19,096 bases of DNA from an uncultured Rhodospirillaceae bacterium (GTDB taxonomy: Bacteria; Pseudomonadota; Alphaproteobacteria; RF32; CAG-239): the NCBI GenBank assembly GCA_900313355.1, contig OMQZ01000056.1, positions 1 through 19,096 on the forward strand. Direction: 5' to 3'. The notes below the pieces were generated by a model. It did not search any database, was not told where the DNA came from, and was given only the letters and a program-made list of their open reading frames with translations. This document shows, in pieces, positions 1 to 5,969 of this stretch (its first letter is position 1; each line of letters opens with the position of its first letter). Both the position numbers and the translations under genes were made by a program.

Positions 1-701
1 CCATTAAAGCGCACCGCCATCAAAGGGCAGCCTTGGTGGTAATTGATAACAGAGTATTCCGTTGAAAGCAGGTAGCAAGTTCCTTCTTTGGGGCGCTCGA
101 TTGGCGCTGACGGCAGTAAAAGTTCACCGAACTGGGCTCCCCAATAGTCGTTTTCATAGCGCACATGAAGGAAATAGCAGTAACTGCTCTCGTTTCCGTC
201 TTTATCAACCGGTCGACCTACCCACACAGGCAACCTTTCTTTTATGCAAGGAACAGCTTCCTTGAAGCTGTATTGCCTTTGGTCTCGATAAGTGCCGTCA
301 AGCAAAAACATATTCATTATGCGCAACGCTTCCTTTTCAGTTAAAGCGATGTTCGCTTTTTCAAAGTAAGTTGTTTTTGTGCTGATTTGGCCGTCATCGG
401 TTGAGAAAATGACTTCTTTATGTCTGTCTTCGTAGACAAAGTCTTCTGCCTTACGCCACGCATTGTCATCAAAATATGAGAGCCACCGACCTTGTTCGTA
501 TTGTTCATCGAAAACAAAATATTTTTCTTTGTCTTTGACCTTCAATACCCAACATGGTCTGTCTTTTTGTCCGTTTGCACAGCCGTAGCCGATATATGGC
601 GGCTCGAATGCAAACTCTCCTTTCGGAGCATCTAAAGGATTGCGCCTTGCACAAATCCTTGAAGCGGCAATAATGTCGTCAATCGTTTTAATAATTTCCA
701 T
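1..701 (-). CDS. Hypothetical protein, C-terminus cut off by the window edge
   Basis: An uninterrupted minus-strand frame runs from an ATG at 701 to base 1 (233 codons) without a stop, so the C-terminus lies outside the window. The protein starts MEIIKTIDDIIAASRICARR and is soluble-looking. It has no signal peptide or membrane segment, is rich in aromatic and charged residues, and carries scattered cysteines (for example in GYGCANGQ, RPCWVLK and SYCYFLH). I do not recognise the family. Codon choice looks coding throughout and no frameshift is seen. The Shine-Dalgarno is poor: the bases before the ATG are A/T-rich with only a GAATATC stretch. The gene is separated from the upstream coiled-coil gene by a terminator and should have its own promoter. 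Confidence is high that this is a real gene and nil on its function. Confidence 0.75.
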   Translation of the reverse strand, partial: MEIIKTIDDIIAASRICARRNPLDAPKGEFAFEPPYIGYGCANGQKDRPCWVLKVKDKEKYFVFDEQYEQGRWLSYFDDNAWRKAEDFVYEDRHKEVIFSTDDGQISTKTTYFEKANIALTEKEALRIMNMFLLDGTYRDQRQYSFKEAVPCIKERLPVWVGRPVDKDGNESSYCYFLHVRYENDYWGAQFGELLLPSAPIERPKEGTCYLLSTEYSVINYHQGCPLMAVRFN

Positions 702-738
702 ATGATATTCTATTTAAATTTGACATAATAATCATTAA

Positions 739-753
739 ACTGTTTTGAACAGT
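739..753. promoter_or_regulatory. Small perfect dyad upstream of the 1-701 gene
   Basis: ACTGTT-TTG-AACAGT is a perfect 6-base inverted repeat with a 3-base centre. It lies about 40-50 bases upstream of the ATG at 701, in the region where a promoter should be. A TATTAT hexamer (-10-like, minus strand) lies between the dyad and the start, but no convincing -35 is spaced for it. The dyad could be a repressor operator or a chance palindrome in AT-rich DNA. It does not match the alphaproteobacterial LexA box. Confidence 0.2.
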
Positions 754-823
754 AACAAAATTTTTGATATTTGCAAATTGTTTTTATGACTTATTTTTCA
801 CACTTTGTTGCGATTTTTTTCAT

Positions 824-854
824 ATAAAAAAACCTACCTTTGAAAGGTAGGTTT
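824..854 (-). terminator. Rho-independent terminator of the exported coiled-coil gene
   Basis: AAACCTACCTT and its inverted copy AAGGTAGGTTT form a stem of about 11 base pairs around a short loop centred on 842. On the minus strand the stem runs straight into a run of T. It begins about 20 bases after the stop codon of the 873-1256 gene, so it ends that transcript and insulates the unknown gene at 1-701. A T-rich stretch also follows on the plus strand, so it may act both ways, but no plus-strand gene needs it. Confidence 0.85.
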
Positions 855-872
855 CTTTCTTTTGCAGAATAC

Positions 873-1256
873 TTAAAGAGCTAAATCTTTTTTTAATGTG
901 TCAATATCTGACTTAACTTTATCTCTTTTAGCTGCCATTTCGGCTCTTTTTTCTTCGCGTACTTTTTCTCTTTGAGCCCTTCTTTCCTCAGCGGCTGCTT
1001 TTCTGGCTTCAATGTTGTTTTTAATTTCCGCCTTTTTAGCTTCAACGCGAGCTTTGGCTTCAGCTTGGCTCTTTTCGATATTTTCTTCAATTTCGAGCTT
1101 TTTAGCTTCTACCTGTTCTTGGGTTTCAACCTTTTTGGCTTCAACAGCATCTATTTTTTCCTGAGCTTTTGTTGCCGCTGAGACGAGATCAACAGCCATT
1201 GCATTCATCGCAACAAATGACAGCACAAAAGCCAAAATAAACAAACTTTTTTTCAT
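873..1256 (-). CDS. Exported hendecad-repeat coiled-coil protein
   Basis: 127 residues, starting at an ATG with AAGGAG 8 bases upstream. Residues 1-21 form a typical Sec signal peptide (basic MKK, hydrophobic core, Ala-Met-Ala cleavage site), so the protein is probably periplasmic or surface-associated. From residue 38 the mature part falls into 11-residue units: VEAKKVETQEQ, VEAKKLEIEEN, IEKSQAEAKAR, VEAKKAEIKNN and IEARKAAAEER, then two looser units (93-114). There is no aromatic residue, Gly, Pro or Cys in the mature helix. This periodicity indicates one long hendecad alpha-helix or coiled coil, made almost only of Ala, Lys, Glu, Arg and Val/Ile. Such helices occur in LEA-type, apolipoprotein-like and periplasmic spacer proteins, but I cannot assign a family. 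It appears monocistronic, with its own terminator. An overlapping frame at 893-1090 is a low-complexity shadow. Confidence 0.85.
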   Translation of the reverse strand: MKKSLFILAFVLSFVAMNAMAVDLVSAATKAQEKIDAVEAKKVETQEQVEAKKLEIEENIEKSQAEAKARVEAKKAEIKNNIEARKAAAEERRAQREKVREEKRAEMAAKRDKVKSDIDTLKKDLAL

Positions 1257-1360
1257 AATACAATCTCCTTATAATGTAAGATATAACGTTTTCAGTTTTA
1301 AAATAAGTTTTCTAAAATTCAATATTAAAAATAAAGTTATACAAGTTTTAAAAAAATTAT

Positions 1361-1388
1361 TTGTATTTTAACACTCAAGCTATATATT
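1361..1388 (+). promoter_or_regulatory. Possible promoter of the transporter pair
   Basis: TTGTAT (1361-1366) and TATATT (1383-1388) are separated by 16 bases, upstream of an AAAGGA Shine-Dalgarno (1398-1403) and the ATG at 1409. Both hexamers match the sigma-70 consensus only in part, and the implied leader is very short (about 14 bases). The region is AT-rich, so a chance match is possible. Confidence 0.3.
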
Positions 1389-1408
1389 AAGGTTTTGAAA
1401 GGAATAAT

Positions 1409-2722
1409 ATGTTTCAAATAAGCCCGCAAATGATTGCTTTATGCGTTTTGGTCGTTTCGTATATTATCTTGTTTACGGAAAAGCTTAATCGTGCCGTTAC
1501 GGTTTTGCTTGGAACTTCATTTTTGATTTTTTGCGGTGTGTTAACTCAAGAAACAGCTATTTCAAGCATTGATTTTAATACTTTAGCGCTTTTAATCGGC
1601 ATGATGGTGATTGTCGGGATTTCCGAAAAATCGGGTATGTTTCAATATTTAGCTATATTCAGCACCCAAATTGTTAAGGCGTCCCCCCGCGGTATTTTAC
1701 TCATGCTCGGCATTATTACTGCTGTTTTATCAGCTCTTTTGGATAATGTTACGACCGTTTTGCTCATTGTTCCGGTCACTTTTCAAATTACTCGAAATTT
1801 GAAACTGTCGCCCTACCCTTATTTGATTCTTGAAATTTTTTCCTCAAATATCGGCGGAACAGCAACTTTAATCGGTGATCCGCCAAATATTTTAATCGGT
1901 TCGGCACTTAACCTTTCTTTTATGGATTTTGTTGTTGAATTGTTGCCGATTGTTACTATTGAACTTTTTGTTTTGTTGTTGGTATTTGATCTTTTTTATG
2001 GGCGCAAATTGACTGCTGTTCAGGCAAGCAAAGACAGTTTGCTTAAAATTTCGCCAAAAGAGATGATTACTGATCGCGTGCTTCTTTTTAAGTCTTTATT
2101 TGTTTTTGGCGTGGTGTTGACGGGTTTTATTGTTGCCGGTTATTTACACCTTCAAAACGGAACAATTGCTCTTTTCGGCGCCGCTTTGATGCTTTGGTTA
2201 TACACCTTATCTGATGAACATATGAAACGAGATCAAAAAGTCGAAGACGCTTTTTCGCTTGTGGACTGGACAACGATTTTCTTCTTTGCAGGACTGTTTG
2301 CTATCGTTTTTGCACTTGAGACAACGGGTATTTTGGAGTTTTTAGGCGATAAACTTATTTATCTGACGGGAAACAGCATTCAAAAAGCGACTTATGCTGT
2401 TCTATGGATTTCGGCCATCGTTTCAACCTTTATTGATAACATACCTTTTGTGGCGACCATGATTCCAACGCTTAAATCCATCGAAGGGCAAATGGGCGGG
2501 CGTGAGGCTATGATGCCCGTCTGGTGGGCACTATCCTTAGGGGCTTGTTTGGGCGGAAACGGTTCTTTGATTGCCGCATCGGCCAATGTTATTGTTGCAG
2601 GGCTTGCTTCTAAAGAAAATAATCATATTTCCTTTGCGAAATTTTTAATTATAGGACTGCCCGTGATGATTATTTCTGTCGCACTTTCGATGCTCTATCT
2701 TTATGTTTTACACTTTTTATAA
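1409..2722 (+). CDS. ArsB/NhaD-superfamily ion transporter, first of a tandem pair
   Basis: 437 residues, almost all in hydrophobic segments (about 11-12 membrane helices), so an inner-membrane transporter. Two related signature segments mark the inverted-repeat fold of the ion transporter superfamily: SALLDNVTTVLLIVP (residues 109-123) and TFIDNIPFVATMIP (340-353), each with an Asp-Asn pair in a broken helix. Between them GGTATLIGDPPNILIGSA (149-166) is the signature shared by ArsB, YbiR and P-protein-type permeases (CitMHS/COG1055 group). Substrate is uncertain: Na+/H+ antiport, arsenite or an organic anion are all known in relatives, and no arsenic-resistance genes lie nearby. Start: ATG with AAAGGA 5 bases upstream. 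A close paralogue follows 14 bases downstream, so the two are probably cotranscribed. Residues around 142-168 share an 80-base identical DNA tract with that copy. Confidence 0.9.
   Translation: MFQISPQMIALCVLVVSYIILFTEKLNRAVTVLLGTSFLIFCGVLTQETAISSIDFNTLALLIGMMVIVGISEKSGMFQYLAIFSTQIVKASPRGILLMLGIITAVLSALLDNVTTVLLIVPVTFQITRNLKLSPYPYLILEIFSSNIGGTATLIGDPPNILIGSALNLSFMDFVVELLPIVTIELFVLLLVFDLFYGRKLTAVQASKDSLLKISPKEMITDRVLLFKSLFVFGVVLTGFIVAGYLHLQNGTIALFGAALMLWLYTLSDEHMKRDQKVEDAFSLVDWTTIFFFAGLFAIVFALETTGILEFLGDKLIYLTGNSIQKATYAVLWISAIVSTFIDNIPFVATMIPTLKSIEGQMGGREAMMPVWWALSLGACLGGNGSLIAASANVIVAGLASKENNHISFAKFLIIGLPVMIISVALSMLYLYVLHFL
1832..1911 (+). repeat. 80-base tract identical to 3172-3251
   Basis: This segment of the first transporter gene matches 3172-3251 base for base, including every third codon position. 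DNA on both sides is clearly diverged. It codes for the EIFSSNIGG...GDPPN...GSALN core. The sharp edges suggest a recent gene-conversion tract between the tandem paralogues. Confidence 0.9.
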
Positions 2723-2736
2723 ACGAGACGGACTAA

Positions 2737-4065
2737 ATGGATTATTTTAATTTTTTAACAAACCCACAATGGATTGCATCAAGTATTGTTGCTTTGTGTT
2801 ATCTTGTTTTGTTCAGCGAAAAACTCAACCGTGCTGTTACAACTCTTTTAGCCGCAACATTTATGATTCTTTGTGGAATTCTTACTCAAAGCGAGGCTTT
2901 TAGAGCTATCGATTTTAACACTATTTCTCTTTTAATCGGGATGATGGTTATTGTCAGTATTACGGAACGATCGGGATTATTCCAATTTGTGGCCATTTGG
3001 GGCGCACAAAAGGTTAAGGCTAATCCTATCGGGCTGATGATTGTGCTTGGTTCGGTAACTGCTGTATTTTCTGCCTTTTTAGACAACGTAACGACCGTTT
3101 TGCTCATTGTTCCCGTAACTTTTCAGATGACGCGCAAACTTCAGATTACACCTTATCCTTATTTGCTTTTGGAAATTTTTTCCTCAAATATCGGCGGAAC
3201 AGCAACTTTAATCGGTGATCCGCCAAATATTTTAATCGGTTCGGCACTTAATCTTTCTTTTACGGACTTTTTAATAACTTTAGCACCTGTCGTTATTTTA
3301 ACAACTTTTGTTCTTATTTTAGCGTTTTCATTTATTTGGAAAAATGCATTGCAAACGACAGACAGAAACAAAGCTGCTATTATGAGAATGAATGCGAAAG
3401 CCAATATTGTCGATAAAAATCTTTTATATAAATCCTTATTTGTTCTGTTTTTGGTTATTACGGGGTTTATTTTGGCTGAAGAAATACATGTTGCAAACGG
3501 CGTTATCGCTCTTTTCGGCGCGGCTTGTTTGCTTGCGCTTTATACATCTTCCGACAAAGTACACCATCGTGATGAAAAAACGGAAGAAATGTTTAATCTT
3601 GTTGATTGGACAACGATTTTCTTTTTTGCCGGACTTTTTATGGTTGTGTTCGGTTTGGAAAAAACGGGTGTGTTAGAGCTTTTAGGGCAGAAATTCGTTG
3701 TTTTGACACATGGCAGTTTACGACGTGCAACATTCATTATTTTAGGTGTTTCCGCATTCGTTTCCAGCGCAATTGATAATATTCCGTTTGTGGCAACAAT
3801 GATTCCGATGCTCAAATCGATGGAAGAAAGTTTAGGCGGACGCGAAGCTATGATGCCGGTTTGGTGGGCGTTGTCTTTAGGGGCTTGTTTTGGCGGAAAC
3901 GGCTCTCTTATCGGTGCGTCGGCAAACGTTATTATTGCCGGTTTGGCATCAAGAGAAGGTCATCCGATTAAATTTTTGGGATTTTTGCTCTGGTCTGTTC
4001 CCGTTATGATCTTATCTGTTTTAATTTCAGGGATTTATTTGTATCTGAAATATTTTGCGTTTTAG
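2737..4065 (+). CDS. ArsB/NhaD-superfamily ion transporter, second of a tandem pair
   Basis: 442 residues, colinear with the preceding gene from end to end and highly similar. It has the same two Asp-Asn broken-helix motifs (FLDNVTTVLLIVP and AIDNIPFVATMIP), the same GGTATLIGDPPNILIGSA signature, and the same AMMPVWWALSLGACFGGNGS block near the C-terminus. It is therefore an inner-membrane ion transporter produced by tandem duplication. The N-terminus differs slightly (MDYFNFLTNPQWIASS). The Shine-Dalgarno is weak (GAGACGG), so translation may depend partly on the upstream gene. Its stop overlaps the stop of the convergent nucleotidyltransferase gene by 4 bases, leaving no room for a terminator. 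The pair could work as a heterodimer or differ in substrate. Function beyond superfamily level is not readable. Confidence 0.9.
   Translation: MDYFNFLTNPQWIASSIVALCYLVLFSEKLNRAVTTLLAATFMILCGILTQSEAFRAIDFNTISLLIGMMVIVSITERSGLFQFVAIWGAQKVKANPIGLMIVLGSVTAVFSAFLDNVTTVLLIVPVTFQMTRKLQITPYPYLLLEIFSSNIGGTATLIGDPPNILIGSALNLSFTDFLITLAPVVILTTFVLILAFSFIWKNALQTTDRNKAAIMRMNAKANIVDKNLLYKSLFVLFLVITGFILAEEIHVANGVIALFGAACLLALYTSSDKVHHRDEKTEEMFNLVDWTTIFFFAGLFMVVFGLEKTGVLELLGQKFVVLTHGSLRRATFIILGVSAFVSSAIDNIPFVATMIPMLKSMEESLGGREAMMPVWWALSLGACFGGNGSLIGASANVIIAGLASREGHPIKFLGFLLWSVPVMILSVLISGIYLYLKYFAF
3172..3251 (+). repeat. 80-base tract identical to 1832-1911
   Basis: Second copy of the perfectly conserved segment inside the tandem transporter genes. 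For comparison, the identical protein block EAMMPVWWALSLGAC (near 2504 and 3844) differs between the copies at about six silent positions in 15 codons. Protein constraint alone therefore does not explain an 80-base perfect match. Confidence 0.9.
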
Positions 4066-4808
4066 TGTTCTAAAGATTTCAGCTGCAAGGCTCTGCTATA
4101 TGCACGAATGCTTTCCGCTCCGATCGGTTTTAAGAGCTGTTCATAATTTAAGAGTTTAAAGGTTAAATAGTCTTTCATCGTGGGATGATTTTTAATTGAA
4201 CGTAAAACCGTTCGAACAAAAAAGCTGTTTAGTTCAGCGCCTAATTCTGTTCCCCTGTATTTGAGTTTTATGCTTTCATATTCTTCCATAATTACTTTTC
4301 TTTTTTCTAAATAATATTCCTTCATTTCATTTTCGGAGATATTTATTTCTTTTGTCGGTTCAATTAACCATTTGTTGTCTTTAATCGAATACAGAGAAGC
4401 AAAATCGACCTGCTTGCTTGACATTTTGATATCTATGAGGCGTTTGTTTACATAGAAGCGATAGCCATCATTAAAAAAGCCGTTCAGTTGTGTGGCTAAA
4501 AATTTATCCATATGTTCGCTGTCTTTAGCGAGCCATTTGCAACCTTTGTTATGAACCTCAACGCGCATATCAATATCTGAACCGTCTTTATAAAAATAGC
4601 CGGAGCTTGAACCTGTTAATGTCACATCTGTAACTTCAAGGCCTTCAATCGGTGAAATGGTGCTTTCGATTAGCTTTTGAGCATATCTTAAGAGAAGTAG
4701 GCGCATATTTTCATGCATTTGATTGTTTTCATCAAAAAGCCATGGCGCAAGTGTTTCGCGCGGGGTGAGCAAACGCTTGATGTTTTCTTCTAAATTAAAC
4801 GTTTTCAT
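4062..4808 (-). CDS. Nucleotidyltransferase-fold protein with intact catalytic triad
   Basis: 248 residues. The segment TGSSSGYFYKDGSDIDMRV (65-83) has the DNA polymerase-beta-type nucleotidyltransferase signature: a Gly-Ser helix start (66-67) followed by D78-x-D80. A third carboxylate, D126 in LIDIKM, sits at the expected later strand, so an active two-metal site is predicted. The N-terminus (LAPWLFDENNQMHENMRLLLLR) and the helical C-terminal half are shared with the upstream gene. From memory of the family, the layout resembles nucleotidyltransferase-domain proteins of T4-like phages; this is inference. The substrate is unknown: nucleotide transfer to RNA, protein or a small molecule are all possible. 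The ATG has GGGGAG just upstream and overlaps the preceding gene's end by 14 bases, indicating translational coupling. Its stop overlaps the convergent transporter's stop. Confidence 0.8.
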   Translation of the reverse strand: MKTFNLEENIKRLLTPRETLAPWLFDENNQMHENMRLLLLRYAQKLIESTISPIEGLEVTDVTLTGSSSGYFYKDGSDIDMRVEVHNKGCKWLAKDSEHMDKFLATQLNGFFNDGYRFYVNKRLIDIKMSSKQVDFASLYSIKDNKWLIEPTKEINISENEMKEYYLEKRKVIMEEYESIKLKYRGTELGAELNSFFVRTVLRSIKNHPTMKDYLTFKLLNYEQLLKPIGAESIRAYSRALQLKSLEH

Positions 4809-5547
4809 CTTCTCCCCTTTCTATGTAATAACATTCTGACTTGATGATTTCGCGGTTAAAATGTTCACGAACCTTGAAAACATCTAAGGCTAGGAGCAAG
4901 TTATATTCTAATGAGTATTCGCCTTCGGGGGTATGTTCTTTTGCATACATTGCTTTTTGTTCTATATCTGCAAAATATTTTTTAATGGCGGCACAGCTTT
5001 CCGGCACGTATATACCCGCGGCATTTTTAGGAAGGTTATCGAGGTGATTGTGAAAATCATTGTTTAGTTTGGCATATTCTTCAAAAAGAAAATCCAAATC
5101 GTATTTAAAATTTTGAAAAACAGGTTCTTGATTCCATGTGTTTCTCATAACAGACCAATTTGCAAAGGTTATGTCTTTGGGTTTTAAGAGATGAAACAAC
5201 AGCGGATGATCATAAACCTTAAATACAAAACCACGCTTAGGCAAAGAATTGGATATTTTTTGAAGTGTTTCATCAGGAAGGCCGGTATCTATAACAAATG
5301 CGACGTTGATGATTGAGGTCGATGTATGAACTGCGCTGCAAACGGGACCGTAACAGACAATATCTTTTACTGATGTTTTCAGAAAAGACAGCAACTCTTC
5401 TCTGATTAAGGGAAAGGCTTTTCGAATGTGTGTGGCGACATCGGTGTGCATTTCGTTGCGATAATTAAAGATATCGCGAGGCAACATCTGATTGTTTTGA
5501 ACCAGATGAGCTATCATATCACGGGCTGTTTTTTCACTTAATTCCAT
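4795..5547 (-). CDS. Degenerate nucleotidyltransferase-like paralogue of the downstream gene
   Basis: 250 residues, first gene of a two-gene unit. It aligns along its length with the downstream protein: MLPRDIFNYRNEMHTD against LAPWLFDENNQMHEN, VKDIVCYGPVC against VTDVTLTGSSS, and FANWSVMRNTWNQEP against FASLYSIKDNKWLIEP. It therefore appears to share the nucleotidyltransferase fold. All three catalytic carboxylates are replaced: D78 by I79, D80 by N81, and D126 by about F118. The Gly-Ser motif is Gly-Pro (67-68). The frame is intact and long, so this looks like a maintained pseudoenzyme, perhaps a regulatory or structural partner, rather than a decayed gene. No signal or membrane segment is seen. 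The Shine-Dalgarno is a weak AAGAAG. A TTGAAA hexamer upstream could be a -35 but has no good -10. Family assignment rests on my alignment to its neighbour. Confidence 0.7.
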   Translation of the reverse strand: MELSEKTARDMIAHLVQNNQMLPRDIFNYRNEMHTDVATHIRKAFPLIREELLSFLKTSVKDIVCYGPVCSAVHTSTSIINVAFVIDTGLPDETLQKISNSLPKRGFVFKVYDHPLLFHLLKPKDITFANWSVMRNTWNQEPVFQNFKYDLDFLFEEYAKLNNDFHNHLDNLPKNAAGIYVPESCAAIKKYFADIEQKAMYAKEHTPEGEYSLEYNLLLALDVFKVREHFNREIIKSECYYIERGEDENV

Positions 5548-5613
5548 TTTTTCTTCTTTGCTGTTTTGTTTTTTATCCTGCCATATTTAAATGAAACTTT
5601 CAACCTTTTAATC

Positions 5614-5647
5614 AAAAATAAAAGACGAGATTTTTATCTCGTCTTTT
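5614..5647 (-). terminator. Rho-independent terminator of infA
   Basis: AAAGACGAGAT (5621-5631) pairs perfectly with ATCTCGTCTTT (5636-5646) across a 4-base loop. On the minus strand it is followed by TTTTATTTTT. The stem starts within a few bases of the infA stop codon. It also has a T run on the plus strand, so it is symmetrical. It separates infA from the nucleotidyltransferase-like pair. Confidence 0.85.
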
Positions 5648-5648
5648 T

Positions 5649-5870
5649 TTAATCTTTATGGCGGAACGTGATGCGCCCTTTTGTTAAATCATAGGGTGTC
5701 ATTTCGATATCAACTTTATCACCGACCATAACACGAATACGAAACTTTCGCATCTTTCCGGCCGTATGTGCTAAAATTTCAACCCCGTTTTCAAGACGGA
5801 CGCGAAACATTGCATTCGGCAATTTTTCGATGACTTCGCCTGTTAATTCTAATAGTTCTTCTTTACTCAT
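5649..5870 (-). CDS. infA: Translation initiation factor IF-1
   Basis: 73 residues, the usual IF-1 length. It is a single OB-fold S1-like domain with the conserved [27 protein letters not shown] and [11 protein letters not shown] blocks. IF-1 binds the ribosomal A site of the 30S subunit and works with IF-2, encoded elsewhere in this window, and with IF-3 during initiation-complex assembly. The ATG has AGAGG 7-8 bases upstream. The gene appears monocistronic: a promoter-like TTGCAA/TATAGA pair lies just upstream and a terminator just downstream. Read-through from the murJ-to-histidine-kinase operon is also possible, because no hairpin is visible between the kinase stop and infA. Confidence 0.97.
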   Translation of the reverse strand: MSKEELLELTGEVIEKLPNAMFRVRLENGVEILAHTAGKMRKFRIRVMVGDKVDIEMTPYDLTKGRITFRHKD

Positions 5871-5900
5871 AAAAGACCTCTGATTGTTTAATTTTTATAC

Positions 5901-5929
5901 TCTATAATCTTATTTTTTTTGTTTTGCAA
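5901..5929 (-). promoter_or_regulatory. Probable infA promoter
   Basis: On the minus strand TTGCAA (5929-5924) and TATAGA (5906-5901) are spaced by 17 bases and lie about 30-60 bases upstream of the infA ATG. The same two hexamers, spaced by 16, precede rimP. Each matches the sigma-70 consensus at four of six positions. Repetition before two translation-related units raises confidence. Confidence 0.5.
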
Positions 5930-5969
5930 CATTTTTTATTATTTTTCTGACAAGAAGCATGATTTTATT

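Noticed and set aside
739..753. SOS (LexA) box reading of the ACTGTT/AACAGT dyad
   Set aside because: The spacing fits neither the alphaproteobacterial direct repeat (GTTC-N7-GTTC) nor the enterobacterial CTGT-N8-ACAG box.
3392..3676. Plus-strand frame inside the second transporter gene
   Set aside because: It is an alternative frame of a clear membrane-protein gene, and its hydrophobic content is a by-product of T-rich codons.
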